Below, piece after piece: positions 9,198 to 18,731 of a stretch of DNA of 64,000 nucleotides (position 1 is the first letter of the stretch; each line of letters starts with the position of its first letter). A program made the position numbers and the translations under genes. The notes beneath the pieces are model-generated. The model made no database searches and was not told the origin of the DNA. It saw nothing but the letters and a program-made list of their open reading frames with translations. The stretch is from Pseudanabaena sp. BC1403 (GTDB taxonomy: Bacteria; Cyanobacteriota; Cyanobacteriia; Pseudanabaenales; Pseudanabaenaceae), in contig NZ_PDDM01000009.1 of the NCBI RefSeq assembly GCF_002914585.1, positions 111,064 to 175,063 of the forward strand, given 5' to 3'.

Positions 9198-9890
9198 TTA
9201 TGTCGAGAACTGTTTACTAGTCAGTCGATGGTGAGACATTTGCGCAATATCGATCGCAGGTGTACAAGACCACATGTCATCCAAAGAGAGTGACATTGAT
9301 TGAGAGACAATCACGTCGATCTCTATTGCCATCTTGCACAGAATACTCTGTGCACCCAAATGTCCCAAAATGCCTAAACGGATTGCTGCACTGACAATCC
9401 CAGTTACAAAATTGTGCAAGAATGCAAAACTTGTATCGCGTTCACTCAGATGCACTGCACGACCAACGATTGCAAACACGATCGGATGTAACCCTGGCGT
9501 TTTATTAACATCAATATCCTCCTGCAATGCTTCAAGTTGAGAATCATTCCAAGTCGTTCGCGCTACAAGTAGTAATGCCTGCCCGCTTCGCTGCTGCGCT
9601 TCACGGGTCGTCTGAATTAACATCTGGGTATACAAATATGCATCCGCTCGCCGCACTTCCTTGAGATCATCGTTGGTGCTGGCACGATGCGCATGGATGA
9701 GAGCAATTAAATCTGAACTACCCACTTTGTTGTGTAGCAACAAATGGAGAAATGTTTCTATATCCTGAGGATTATGAATCTGATTAGTTTGCACCATTGC
9801 TTCCAAGCCGTGGGAAAGTGTGAAGGAACCCGATGGGAAAAAAGAATCAGACAATTGCATCAGAGCAAGACGGGAATCAATCATAGCCAT
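9198..9890 (-). CDS. ureF: Urease accessory protein UreF
   Basis: A 230-residue chaperone that joins UreD and UreG on the urease apoprotein and gates nickel insertion. Recognised by LALMQLSDSFFPSGSFTLSHGLEAMVQ near the N-terminus, which is the UreF signature (D-S-x-[FL]-P-x-G-[SG]-[FY]...SHGLE), and by RSGQALLLVARTTW and HPIVFAIVGRAV further on. It is the last gene of the ureABCGDEF operon, 13 bp after ureE, with a hairpin after it. Confidence 0.92.
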   Translation of the reverse strand: MAMIDSRLALMQLSDSFFPSGSFTLSHGLEAMVQTNQIHNPQDIETFLHLLLHNKVGSSDLIALIHAHRASTNDDLKEVRRADAYLYTQMLIQTTREAQQRSGQALLLVARTTWNDSQLEALQEDIDVNKTPGLHPIVFAIVGRAVHLSERDTSFAFLHNFVTGIVSAAIRLGILGHLGAQSILCKMAIEIDVIVSQSMSLSLDDMWSCTPAIDIAQMSHHRLTSKQFST

Positions 9891-9903
9891 CGATTAGTGA
9901 TAA

Positions 9904-10416
9904 TTAGTGATGAGAATGGGAAGAAAATTGAATCTGATTAGCGGAAGAGCGAACTTCGTAGTCAATACATAAGTTCGGAATATTGACGTTTCTTACGGTG
10001 GTTTCCATTACGGCACGATCAGCTACCATTTCTACATAAATGCGATCGCCATTTACTAGAATCGGCCAGTGATGATTTCCAAGTACATGTCCTAAATAGA
10101 TTAGGTCAATCGCATGTTTTGATACATCACCACTAACACTCAGAGTCATCACAGTTTGGTCAGTGAGATTGACTAACAGTAATTGTCCAGATTGCATCGC
10201 GAATAAATCGCCTGTTCCAAGAGACTGCTCTCGGCTCTTAATGATGCCTAGCTCAATGCCTGTTGTCGAAAAAGCATGAATCCGACCTTTGCCACTATCT
10301 TCTGGTTGCAAATAGACCTCTAGTAAGGTTCCCGCTTCTTGAGCTTGCAATACTTGCTGCTGTAAAGATTGATCGATTTCTTGATTACCTAAATAGGTTT
10401 CGGTTAGAACTGTCAT
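9904..10416 (-). CDS. ureE: Urease accessory protein UreE
   Basis: A 170-residue nickel metallochaperone. The C-terminal domain has the conserved LIYLGHVLGNHHWPILVNGDRIYVEMVADRAVME, where GNHHWP carries the metal-site histidine. The C-terminus ends in SSHSHH, a very short His-rich tail compared with the long poly-His tails of Klebsiella-type UreE. The N-terminal domain is divergent. Its start overlaps the end of ureD by 4 bp, so translation is probably coupled. Confidence 0.88.
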   Translation of the reverse strand: MTVLTETYLGNQEIDQSLQQQVLQAQEAGTLLEVYLQPEDSGKGRIHAFSTTGIELGIIKSREQSLGTGDLFAMQSGQLLLVNLTDQTVMTLSVSGDVSKHAIDLIYLGHVLGNHHWPILVNGDRIYVEMVADRAVMETTVRNVNIPNLCIDYEVRSSANQIQFSSHSHH

Positions 10417-11294
10417 TTGTAGATCTCAGGTAAAGGTGGTTGAGCATTTTGATGCCGCATTCTGGTCAATGCATAGTTGATATAGGCTTTAAGGCTCGGT
10501 ACGTTTGAAGACATCGCACGCACCAGCAACCCATTACAGTTGGGCAAGGACGAACAGGCGGCAGTTAACTCTGGATAGATGTGGACAAACCTTTCTAAAT
10601 CAAGTTCCAGAGATTGTAAATTGCCTTCTGGCGCAACTAAAATTATGCTGGCAAGAATTGGTTGAGATGTAAAAATTGGGTTGTTAGTCAGAGGTTCAGA
10701 TTTCCCCAGCAACCGCATCGCATCGGTAAAGACCAAGTTTCCGTCAGTGGTACAGACTTTTAAGCGACTGAAATACTGACTGAAATGGAAGCATTCTCCC
10801 CTTGCTAACCGTCCAGGAATCATGATTTCGCTCAGAAACAGGTTCCCTGTTGGGGCGATCGCTATTTGGATAGTCTGCTCCAGATTGGCATCGCGATAGA
10901 GAATCAGTGGTTCAGGGATAAACTCTAAACTTGCCCCTGCGCCAATCTCAAAGTCATAACGAATACGGGCAACCTGACCAAATGGCATCAGATGGACTTT
11001 TGATGCTGACTGATCGGTGAGATATAGACTGGTGCGATCGCGTAATTTTGCCCCGATCTGAAAGTGATCGCCTGCCAACAGCCCAGGGGAGGAATTCATA
11101 ATGTATAGATAAGCGCGATGGGCATCGGTGGGGTCGAGCCTTAACGGTCGGGACAGCCTGAAAGGATAGGTTGCATACTGACGATACACAAATGATCGCC
11201 CAAATTGATCGAGTCCAATCTCTACGGTGAGTTGTTGTGGGGAAACTGGAAGGTCTAGCTTAGTTATAGGTGGAGCGATGAGTTCAGCTAACAT
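10413..11294 (-). CDS. ureD: Urease accessory protein UreD
   Basis: A 293-residue scaffold protein of the UreDFG maturation complex (UreH in Helicobacter). Recognisable motifs are SSPGLLAGDHFQIGAKL (the S-x-G-L-x-x-GD motif), LTDQSASKVHLM, LEFIPEPLILYRDANLEQTIQI and GRLARGECFHFSQYFSRLKV. The late NGLLVRAMS segment is also typical. Order within the operon (after ureG, before ureE) differs from the ureDABC order common in bacteria. Confidence 0.9.
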   Translation of the reverse strand: MLAELIAPPITKLDLPVSPQQLTVEIGLDQFGRSFVYRQYATYPFRLSRPLRLDPTDAHRAYLYIMNSSPGLLAGDHFQIGAKLRDRTSLYLTDQSASKVHLMPFGQVARIRYDFEIGAGASLEFIPEPLILYRDANLEQTIQIAIAPTGNLFLSEIMIPGRLARGECFHFSQYFSRLKVCTTDGNLVFTDAMRLLGKSEPLTNNPIFTSQPILASIILVAPEGNLQSLELDLERFVHIYPELTAACSSLPNCNGLLVRAMSSNVPSLKAYINYALTRMRHQNAQPPLPEIYK

Positions 11295-11341
11295 ATCTAT
11301 CGTTTGCTCATATTCTTAAATTGTGTTCTCAATCGACTTGA

Positions 11342-11971
11342 TCAAGCCAGTTCTCGAACAGACTGAAATAGTAATTTGTCAAAGATGAACTGCATCACCC
11401 GATCTAATCCTTCACCCGTTTTACAGTTGGTATAGGCGATCGGTTTCCCTTTTCGTCGTTCCGTAGCATCGCGATCGATGATGTTCAAGTCAGCTCCCAC
11501 ATAAGGCGCAATATCAATTTTGTTAATTACTACCAGATCTGCTTGCATAAACCCAGGCCCATTTTTGCGAGGAATATCATCGCCTGCGCCCACATCCAGC
11601 ACAAAAATATAGGCATCAATTAAGTCATAGCTAAATGTTGATGCCAAATTGTCGCCACCGCTTTCGACAAACACCAGATCGAGTTCTGGAAAAGCTCGCT
11701 CTAGATTGCGGATTGCCAACAAATTCATCGTCGGATCTTCGCGAATCGCTGTATGCGGACAACTACCAGTTTCCACACCTACAATTCGATTAGCGGGTAA
11801 GACTCCTTGACGCTTGAGGCGATCGGCATCTTCTTGCGTCAACAAATCATTTGTTACTACAGCTACTTCGATCCCTTGCTGCATTAGTAATGGTAACAAC
11901 CTTTCCAGTAGAGCCGTTTTGCCACTGCCTACTGGCCCACCGACACCCAAACGCGCCACTGATTTTTTCAT
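11342..11971 (-). CDS. ureG: Urease accessory GTPase UreG
   Basis: A 209-residue SIMIBI GTPase that powers nickel delivery. It has the P-loop GVGGPVGSGKTALLE near residue 8, the nickel-binding motif at CPHTAIREDPTMN (CPH), FVESGGDNLASTFS, and the GTP specificity motif VINKIDIAPYVGAD. All family motifs are intact. It sits two bases after the stop of ureC. Confidence 0.95.
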   Translation of the reverse strand: MKKSVARLGVGGPVGSGKTALLERLLPLLMQQGIEVAVVTNDLLTQEDADRLKRQGVLPANRIVGVETGSCPHTAIREDPTMNLLAIRNLERAFPELDLVFVESGGDNLASTFSYDLIDAYIFVLDVGAGDDIPRKNGPGFMQADLVVINKIDIAPYVGADLNIIDRDATERRKGKPIAYTNCKTGEGLDRVMQFIFDKLLFQSVRELA

Positions 11972-11973
11972 TT

Positions 11974-13680
11974 TTACCTAAAGATATACAGCCGACCGAG
12001 AGGAACACGCGAAACGGGATCGCAGGTGGCAATTTCACCATTCACCCGCACCTGAAAAGTATCGGGATCGACTTCGATTTCAGGACAGGCATTGTTATGT
12101 AACATATCTGCTTTGCTCAAAGCTCTAGTATTTTTGACGGGCAAAAGTTGTTTGCGAAGTTTTAGCTTATCGGCTAAGCCGCAATCTAGAGCAGTCTGAG
12201 TCACAAAGCAAAAAGAAGTAGACTGCTTGGCACTGCCATAGCTGCCCCATTGCGGACGATACAGGATTGGTTCGCAAGTCATCAGCGAAGCGTTTGATTC
12301 ACCCATAGGCGACCACGCGATAAAGCCTCCCTTAATTACTAGCTCTGGTTTAACTCCAAAATAACCAGGATGCCACAGGACAATATCCGCGATTTTACCT
12401 GCCTCAATTGAACCTACATGGGAATCAATTCCACAGGTTTTGGCAGGATTAATTGTGTACTTTGCGATGTAACGCAAAATCCGTTGATTATCATGGCGAT
12501 CGCTATCTTCAGGAAGTGCGCCCCGTTGATCTTTCATTTTGGAAGCCAATTGCCAAGTGCGACAAATTACTTCGCCAATCCTGCCCATACCTTGACTATC
12601 GGAACCCATCATGCTGATTGCTCCCATATCATGCAAAATATCTTCGGCAGCAATAGTTTCAGCACGAATACGAGATTCCGCAAAGGCGACATCTTCAGGA
12701 ACTTTTGGATTGAGGTGATGGCAGACCATTACCATGTCTAGATGTTCATCAAAGGTATTAACCGTATAGGGATTGGTAGGATTAGTAGAAGAAGGTAAAC
12801 AGTGAGAATAGGAAGCCACCTTAATGATGTCTGGAGCATGTCCACCGCCAGCACCTTCCGTATGGTACATGTGGATTGTGCGTCCGCGAATCGCTGCTAG
12901 CGTATCTTCTACATAACCTGACTCATTGAGCGTATCAGTGTGAATTTGAACTTGAAAGTCATGCAGATCGGCAACAGAAAGACAGGTGTCAATCAGAGCA
13001 GGCATTGCGCCCCAATCTTCATGAATTTTTAGTCCGATCGCACCGCCTTCGATTTGTTCGACGAGACTTGCTGGGAGGCTCGAACTTCCTTTACCCAAAA
13101 AGCCAAAATTAATCGCAAACCCCTCGGAGGCTTGCAGCATTAAGCCCATATTATAGGCTCCGCCCGAACAGATGCCCACGGTGACTGGCCCCAATCCACC
13201 CCCAATCATCGTCGTTAATCCGCTAGAAAGCGCCTCGGCACAGAGACCCGCACTATCAAAATGAACGTGACAATCAATTCCACCTGGTGTAGCAATCAAA
13301 CCTTCAGCCGATCGCACATCTGTATTTGCACTAATAATGAGATTTGGCTGGACTCCATCCATTACACCAGGATTGCCCGCTTTACCAATACCGACAATTC
13401 TGCCATCCTTGATGCCAATGTCTGTCTTAACAATCCCCTGTACGGGGTCGATCAGCACCACATTGGTGATGACAAGATCCAAGGCTCCTTCCGCCGCAGT
13501 GACTCCAGAAGCTAAGCCCAAACCATCACGCAGGGTTTTCCCACCACCAAATACGCACTCATCACCATAGACAGTGGTATCTCTCTGTACTTCCGCAATT
13601 AATGATGTATCCCCTAACCGAATCCGATCGCCTGTGGTCGGACCAAACAGCTCAGCATAACGCTCCCGACTAATTTCCAT
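11974..13680 (-). CDS. ureC: Urease subunit alpha (atypical active-site region)
   Basis: The catalytic subunit, hydrolysing urea to ammonia and carbamate at a di-nickel site; 568 residues is normal. Visible ligands are the CHVHF histidines (residues 138 and 140), the carbamylated lysine in GLKIHEDWG, the histidine of [20 protein letters not shown], and the aspartate of GSDSQGMGR; the flap MVCHHLNP keeps its Cys-His pair. Unusually, HVHF is followed by [13 protein letters not shown], where common bacterial and cyanobacterial ureases have ICPQQ. The following [17 protein letters not shown] and the GSDSQGMGR (usually SSDSQAMGR) also differ. This looks like a separate urease subgroup and may have been acquired by transfer. 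Confidence 0.95.
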   Translation of the reverse strand: MEISRERYAELFGPTTGDRIRLGDTSLIAEVQRDTTVYGDECVFGGGKTLRDGLGLASGVTAAEGALDLVITNVVLIDPVQGIVKTDIGIKDGRIVGIGKAGNPGVMDGVQPNLIISANTDVRSAEGLIATPGGIDCHVHFDSAGLCAEALSSGLTTMIGGGLGPVTVGICSGGAYNMGLMLQASEGFAINFGFLGKGSSSLPASLVEQIEGGAIGLKIHEDWGAMPALIDTCLSVADLHDFQVQIHTDTLNESGYVEDTLAAIRGRTIHMYHTEGAGGGHAPDIIKVASYSHCLPSSTNPTNPYTVNTFDEHLDMVMVCHHLNPKVPEDVAFAESRIRAETIAAEDILHDMGAISMMGSDSQGMGRIGEVICRTWQLASKMKDQRGALPEDSDRHDNQRILRYIAKYTINPAKTCGIDSHVGSIEAGKIADIVLWHPGYFGVKPELVIKGGFIAWSPMGESNASLMTCEPILYRPQWGSYGSAKQSTSFCFVTQTALDCGLADKLKLRKQLLPVKNTRALSKADMLHNNACPEIEVDPDTFQVRVNGEIATCDPVSRVPLGRLYIFR

Positions 13681-14092
13681 GACTTTCCTCTTCTATTGTG
13701 CTATAGCCCAATCTTTGCACCCGTTCCATTGCCATTTCTTTGGCATTGGGAGCATCTAAAGCCTGATTTACCAAGCTATTCAGTCCTTGGATATGTCTTG
13801 TGCCACCGATCGCTACTAACGAAACAGTTTTGCTGTCTCCCGGCTCAAACCTAATCGCAGTCCCAGCAGGAATGTCCAACCGAAATCCATAAGCTTGGGC
13901 GCGATCAAATTGCAAAGCCCGATTCACTTCTAGAAAGTGGTAATGGGAACCAATTTGGATCGGGCGATCGCCTAAGTTTGCTACTGTAAGAGTCTTAGTC
14001 TCTCGACCAGCATTTAGTTGCAATGAGCCAGATTCGCAGAGCACTTCACCAGGAAAGGAATTTTGAGAGTTTGAAGTTGGAAGGTTTGTCAT
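13670..14092 (-). CDS. ureB: Urease subunit beta
   Basis: A 140-residue structural subunit of the (alpha beta gamma)3 enzyme. The core [41 protein letters not shown]...[40 protein letters not shown] is unmistakable. There is a short N-terminal extension (about 14 residues) and a longer than usual C-terminal tail ([21 protein letters not shown]). Its last 11 bp overlap the start of ureC. Confidence 0.95.
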   Translation of the reverse strand: MTNLPTSNSQNSFPGEVLCESGSLQLNAGRETKTLTVANLGDRPIQIGSHYHFLEVNRALQFDRAQAYGFRLDIPAGTAIRFEPGDSKTVSLVAIGGTRHIQGLNSLVNQALDAPNAKEMAMERVQRLGYSTIEEESHGN

Positions 14093-14099
14093 ATCAGTT

Positions 14100-14414
14100 T
14101 CAGGTTCCAGGGCTACGAATTGGGTTGTGAATACTGATCAGCTTAGTACCGTCGGCAAAATGAGCTTCAACCTGAATCAACGGAATTAGCTCTGTTACGC
14201 CAGGTAAAACATCCTCGGTCGTCAATAAGGTCGCACCTTCGGACATCAGCTGCGCCACGGATTTATCTTCGCGTGCGCCTTCGATCATGGCATCAATAAT
14301 GTAGGCGATCGCTTCAGGTACATTCAGCTTCAGACCTTTTTCTTTGCGACGACGGGCGATTTCGGCTGCTGTAAAAACAGTCAGCCGTTCAACCTCTCTG
14401 GGAGTTAAGTACAT
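14100..14414 (-). CDS. ureA: Urease subunit gamma
   Basis: A 104-residue subunit, first gene of the operon. [39 protein letters not shown] and the later [31 protein letters not shown] are the standard UreA pattern. ureB starts 7 bp after its stop. The promoter should lie in 14415-14620, but I see no certain NtcA site. Confidence 0.95.
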   Translation of the reverse strand: MYLTPREVERLTVFTAAEIARRRKEKGLKLNVPEAIAYIIDAMIEGAREDKSVAQLMSEGATLLTTEDVLPGVTELIPLIQVEAHFADGTKLISIHNPIRSPGT

Positions 14415-14619
14415 ATCAACTCTTTCAACGGTCTAATGGCTTTTGCATTATGTTGTTTCTTTCCTAACTAATGAGTAGTAAAAGTTACAATATTTTTTCT
14501 GAATTCTTTTGGGATTATTTTTAGTATTCTATTTATATTAGAACTTCCCAATAGACCCAGCAATATAGCAATTTAAGCCTTGCTTAGGGCATAAAACCCG
14601 TTAAAATAGATTTAGTTAG

Positions 14620-14720
14620 AGTAGTCATGAACTTATGATCTTTGGTAGCTTTGATGCGATCGCCATTTTCTAATTCATATTCAAAGACTTCCTGATTAAT
14701 GCGATCGCTCTGATTCTTTC
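14620..14720 (-). pseudogene. Decayed duplicate of the DnaE split-intein N half
   Basis: On the minus strand this stretch reads [25 protein letters not shown], nearly identical to residues of the live split-intein N half encoded at about 14834-14919 (one R-to-K change in that core). At DNA level roughly 84 bp match with about eight mismatches. Upstream similarity fades (QS-DR instead of QWHDR), and downstream it runs into unrelated residues and a stop. It has no intein start or splice residues, so it is a fragment. The remainder of 14415-14765 shows no other gene. Confidence 0.85.
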
Positions 14721-14765
14721 TAAATATTAGTAAACCAATCCAGATCAACTTCGACGTTTTACTTG

Positions 14766-15062
14766 TTATAGGATTTTTGTGATATCCAACCCACGATCAA
14801 AAATCTCATCGATCGCAAGCATTTCACCGTCATTAGTCATGAACTTATGATCCTTAGTAGCTCTGATGCGATCGCCATTTTCTAGCTCATATTCAAAGAC
14901 TTCTTGATTACCGCGATCGTGCCACTGTGCGATCGGCTGAGTATACACAAATCCTTTCTCATCAACGCTATAGACCTGACATTCGATTTGATGCTCAACA
15001 ATTTTACCGATCGGCATCAGACCAAATTCCACAGTTCGCACCAGCGTATCGTAGCTAAGACA
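14766..15062 (-). other. Split-intein N-terminal half (DnaE IntN)
   Basis: Residues 1165-1262 of the DnaE product. [43 protein letters not shown] and [11 protein letters not shown] follow the well-known Npu/Ssp DnaE IntN pattern, with Cys1 and block B TxxH (TKDH). It ends at GLDITKIL. It needs a DnaE-C gene with IntC elsewhere in the genome. Confidence 0.95.
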
Positions 15063-18000
15063 ATATTCCGCAAAAATCACCATCTGATCGAAAAGATCAT
15101 TAGAAATCTCTGACCTAATTCCATTTTTTGCACACCCATCAAGAAAGATAGAGCGCTGTTTTTCCATTTCTTCAGGTTTCTTTTTACCCATCGCCCGACG
15201 CAACAAATCCGCAGCCCCAAGAGAATATCCTGCCAAATCCTGTGCCATTTTCATGATCTGCTCTTGGTAGCAATTATGGGTAACTATTCCATTTGCTAAG
15301 AAATAGGGAGAATTTTGGTCTGCCATTTCAATGTCAAAACATTCTTCAGTTCCCCAATCTTCAACAGATACTACAAATACTGGACGAGCATCTTGTAGAT
15401 ACGTCTCTGTATAAATTTTTTGATACGCTTCAGCCCAGCCTATTATCTGAGTTGCATATTGTGAACGAACAGGTTTAAACATAACTCCTGCTTGGAGCGA
15501 TCGCTTAGCAGTTTTGCGGCTTTCACGATCTGTTCTAGAGATCTCAATTTCTAATTCTTCCTGCATTCGCAAAGATGGAATAGGAATAAAGTTGTATTTT
15601 TTCTCGCCAGTAAGTTTTGCTGGCAATCTCGGCTCACCAATTAGCTTATAAAACCGAGCGATATCTGTAACCATTACATGGGTTGAATGCAGAGAGTAAG
15701 AAATTTTTAGACTACTCAGTAATTGCCCTACTTGCTTAATAAGTTGATTGGAAATACTACGGAAATAAGGGTTTTGAGTATAGGAGCCATCGCTATCCCA
15801 TAGACCCCGCAAAACATCAATGCGATCGCTTTCTTGATAATCAACTATATCTAAGGGTAAATGTTTATCTTTAGAATTAACTTTCCAACTTCTATCTCCA
15901 TAAATTTTATCCATGAAAATAGTTAAAGGTGTTGGCTTTGGTTGTGTATTAAACTTCGCATAGGCATACCAACAACGGGTATGAAAATAATGTTTTGGCT
16001 CACCGCCCCAGGTTTCAACTATGAGATTCGCAATCCAAATAGCTGTTTCTTCACTAGAGCAAGCAATATTAGGTGAACTAGAAGTTAAGTGTCCATCACC
16101 AACAAACATACCTAACAAATAAGCTTCATTAGGATTTAGAGATCTATGCTTTTCAGAAATCTGCCAAGTTTCATAAATAATTGAGCCGTTCACATGAGCA
16201 TTCTTGATATTGCCAAGAGGTTTTAACTCATAGGCAAATTGGTCACCCTGTGGCGTGAGAAAGCGATGTTCTGGCGTGCAGTAGATTTCTGTACCTGTTG
16301 ATAGCGTGATTTTGACAATAGATTTAAGCCCGCTTTGCCATTGCTTTGCAACTTTTGCAGACCATACGCGCTTACCATCAGAAGAGAGAATTACATCACC
16401 CTTACGAATATTCTCAATCGGTGTACTTGTGCCATCAGGTTTTGCAATTAAAGTTCCCTTAGCTAAGCATAATACTCCATAGGTATTATTTAGAATTGGC
16501 TCTAAAGTATGATGCTGATACTCGATCGCTTCTCGACCATGCTTGCGATTAATGAACTTTGGAATCAGTCCTGCATCCAATGGACCTGGACGATAGAGGG
16601 CAAGAATCGAAGAAATATCTTCAATGTTGGAAGGCTTAAGATCCTTTACGATCTGTTTCATCCCTGATGATTCTAATTGGAAGACTCCTTCTAGATCGCC
16701 TTTTTCGAGTAGTTTATAGGTCTTTTGATTTGCCTCAGTGGACATATCGGGCGCGATCGCATCAATATGGAAATTCGGATCTTGATTGTCACGAATTAGC
16801 TTGCTTGTATGCTCAATTGTTGTAAGATTTCGCAGTCCCAAAAAGTCCATCTTCAACAAGCCAAGGGACTCCAAATCTTCCATTGTGTACTGTGTCACCA
16901 CCTGACCTTCATTGCTGCGTTGCAATGGCACAACCTCATCCAATGGGAATGGCGAAATAACTACACCAGCCGCATGAACACCTGAACTTTTGTTCACGCC
17001 TTCAATCCGCATTGCCATGTCTAGCCATTCAAATACTTTCGGATCATTTTTGTAGCGATCTCGAAATTCTGGTGCGGGTGATTCCTCGGAAATCATGACC
17101 TTCAGCTTGGCAGGTTTTCCACGAGATACAGGAATCATCTTTGCCATTTTATCTGATTCGCTGTAGGAAACGTCTAGAACTCTAGCCACATCCTTGAGAA
17201 CTGCTTTAGAGGTCAAACGGTTGAAAGTAACAATTTGCGCGACTCGCTCCTGTCCATAGCGTTGAGTCACATAATCAATTAATTCACTACGGTGATCGAT
17301 GCAGAAGTCGGTATCAATATCAGGCATAGACTTCCGTTCAGGATTGAGAAATCTTTCAAACAGAAGTCCATGATGGATCGGGTCAATATTCGTGATTCCC
17401 AGAGAATAGGCAACTAGCGAACCCGCCGCACTACCGCGCCCAGGCCCCACAGGGATCTTTTTGTCTCTGGCATATTTGATGTAGTCCCATACGACTAGGA
17501 AGTAAGTCGCAAACCCCATTTGCATGATGATGCCTAGCTCAAAACGCAAACGCTCTTGATATTTAGCAGAAATCTCGGCATGGGTTTTGGCGTTAAATCT
17601 TTGTAGTAAGCCTTGCCATGTTACTTCTTCAAAATAGGTGTCAGCAGTATGCCCTTCAGGAATTGGATAATTAGCAGCACTGGGATCGCGCATCAAGTCG
17701 TAAGGCTTGACTTTTGCGGCGGCTTTAAGAGTGTTCGCTAGAGCTTCTTCGATTACGTCATCTTCCAAATGATCGCGGAATAGCTGCTTCATCTCGTCAT
17801 AGGATTTGAAATATTCCATACCGCTATAACGCAGTCGTTTCTCATCGGAAATTAATTTTCCAGTTTGGATACAGAGCAACGCATCATGGGCTTCCACATC
17901 CATACAAGATGTAAAGTGAGAATCATTGGTGGCGATTACTTTAATATCTAATTCTTTGGCAATCTTGCAAATTTCCACATTCACAACCCGATCTTCAGGA

Positions 18001-18554
18001 TAGCCATGATCTTGAATTTCTAGATAATAATCATCGCCAAAATGTTCTTTATACCAAGCCGCTACTTCCCGCGCTAGTTTTGGATCGCGGTTCATAATTG
18101 CTTGGGGCACTTCCCCTGCCAAGCAACCAGAGGTGAGCATTAAGCCTTCTTTATATTGCAGTAAATAATCTTTATTAATGCAAGGACGCGCAAAAATTCC
18201 TTTACCTTGGTAGCCCTGCAAATGAGAAATTGTAGTGAGTTTAACTAGATTGCGATAGCCCTGTGTATCTTTGGCAAGGACACATTGGTGATATTTTTTC
18301 TTTTTGTCTTCTCTCTTATATTGGATCGTAATGTCGCCATTCAAGACATACATTTCATTGCCAATGATTGGCTTGATCCCCTTAGATTTGCAGATCTTGA
18401 TTAGCTCGATCGCACCATACATCACTCCATGATCGGTCAATGCGATCGCAGGCATCCCCAGCTCTACCGCTCGATTGACCATATCAGGGATTTGGCTTGC
18501 CCCATCGAGCAAACTATATTCGGTATGAACGTGCAGCCCAACAAATCCAGTCAT
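14766..18554 (-). CDS. dnaE: DNA polymerase III alpha subunit, N-terminal half with two inteins
   Basis: Replicative polymerase N-terminal half; the C-terminal half must be encoded elsewhere and joined by protein trans-splicing, as in Synechocystis and Nostoc. 1262 residues as translated. The extein starts with the PHP domain ([28 protein letters not shown]) and includes the polymerase motif [18 protein letters not shown] and PDIDTDFC. Residues 696-1094 are a contiguous intein, residues 1095-1164 a 70-residue extein segment ([13 protein letters not shown]...), and residues 1165-1262 the split-intein N half. Mature extein is about 765 residues, matching cyanobacterial DnaE-N. Confidence 0.96.
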   Translation of the reverse strand: MTGFVGLHVHTEYSLLDGASQIPDMVNRAVELGMPAIALTDHGVMYGAIELIKICKSKGIKPIIGNEMYVLNGDITIQYKREDKKKKYHQCVLAKDTQGYRNLVKLTTISHLQGYQGKGIFARPCINKDYLLQYKEGLMLTSGCLAGEVPQAIMNRDPKLAREVAAWYKEHFGDDYYLEIQDHGYPEDRVVNVEICKIAKELDIKVIATNDSHFTSCMDVEAHDALLCIQTGKLISDEKRLRYSGMEYFKSYDEMKQLFRDHLEDDVIEEALANTLKAAAKVKPYDLMRDPSAANYPIPEGHTADTYFEEVTWQGLLQRFNAKTHAEISAKYQERLRFELGIIMQMGFATYFLVVWDYIKYARDKKIPVGPGRGSAAGSLVAYSLGITNIDPIHHGLLFERFLNPERKSMPDIDTDFCIDHRSELIDYVTQRYGQERVAQIVTFNRLTSKAVLKDVARVLDVSYSESDKMAKMIPVSRGKPAKLKVMISEESPAPEFRDRYKNDPKVFEWLDMAMRIEGVNKSSGVHAAGVVISPFPLDEVVPLQRSNEGQVVTQYTMEDLESLGLLKMDFLGLRNLTTIEHTSKLIRDNQDPNFHIDAIAPDMSTEANQKTYKLLEKGDLEGVFQLESSGMKQIVKDLKPSNIEDISSILALYRPGPLDAGLIPKFINRKHGREAIEYQHHTLEPILNNTYGVLCLAKGTLIAKPDGTSTPIENIRKGDVILSSDGKRVWSAKVAKQWQSGLKSIVKITLSTGTEIYCTPEHRFLTPQGDQFAYELKPLGNIKNAHVNGSIIYETWQISEKHRSLNPNEAYLLGMFVGDGHLTSSSPNIACSSEETAIWIANLIVETWGGEPKHYFHTRCWYAYAKFNTQPKPTPLTIFMDKIYGDRSWKVNSKDKHLPLDIVDYQESDRIDVLRGLWDSDGSYTQNPYFRSISNQLIKQVGQLLSSLKISYSLHSTHVMVTDIARFYKLIGEPRLPAKLTGEKKYNFIPIPSLRMQEELEIEISRTDRESRKTAKRSLQAGVMFKPVRSQYATQIIGWAEAYQKIYTETYLQDARPVFVVSVEDWGTEECFDIEMADQNSPYFLANGIVTHNCYQEQIMKMAQDLAGYSLGAADLLRRAMGKKKPEEMEKQRSIFLDGCAKNGIRSEISNDLFDQMVIFAEYCLSYDTLVRTVEFGLMPIGKIVEHQIECQVYSVDEKGFVYTQPIAQWHDRGNQEVFEYELENGDRIRATKDHKFMTNDGEMLAIDEIFDRGLDITKIL
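15273..16469 (-). other. Contiguous intein with LAGLIDADG endonuclease (in DnaE)
   Basis: A 399-residue in-frame intein. It begins at Cys ([13 protein letters not shown], block A), has block B TPEHRF, two LAGLIDADG-type motifs ([11 protein letters not shown] and [12 protein letters not shown]), block F ([14 protein letters not shown]) and ends NGIVTHN followed by Cys+1 of the extein. All splicing residues are present, so splicing looks competent. It interrupts TYGVL/CYQEQIM, near the polymerase active-site region, where other cyanobacterial DnaE proteins read straight through. Confidence 0.93.
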
Positions 18555-18596
18555 AACGATCTACAAAATCAAATCTAGATAGCTAGGTTAACACGA

Positions 18597-18649
18597 TAAA
18601 CCCAAAGTAGAGTGGCGGCGCAAAGCGCCGCTACTCTACTTTGGGTTTA
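18597..18649. terminator. Hairpin with GGCGCAAAGCGCC tip
   Basis: Stem TAAACCCAAAGTAGAG/CTCTACTTTGGGTTTA closed by a GGCGCAAAGCGCC-type tip. It lies between the divergent dnaE and PBP genes, upstream of both starts, so it cannot end either gene and is more likely a repeat than a terminator. Confidence 0.6.
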
Positions 18650-18731
18650 TTTACTATGCATAGTAAGTGCATAATAAAATTTGCAGGCATAATCGGAAAC
18701 TGTGCTTTCAAATTTTACGTCCTAGCTTTTT

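Noticed and set aside
18597..18649. Terminator role for this hairpin
   Set aside because: It lies upstream of both divergent genes (dnaE and PBP), so it is listed as a repeat-like hairpin despite its shape.
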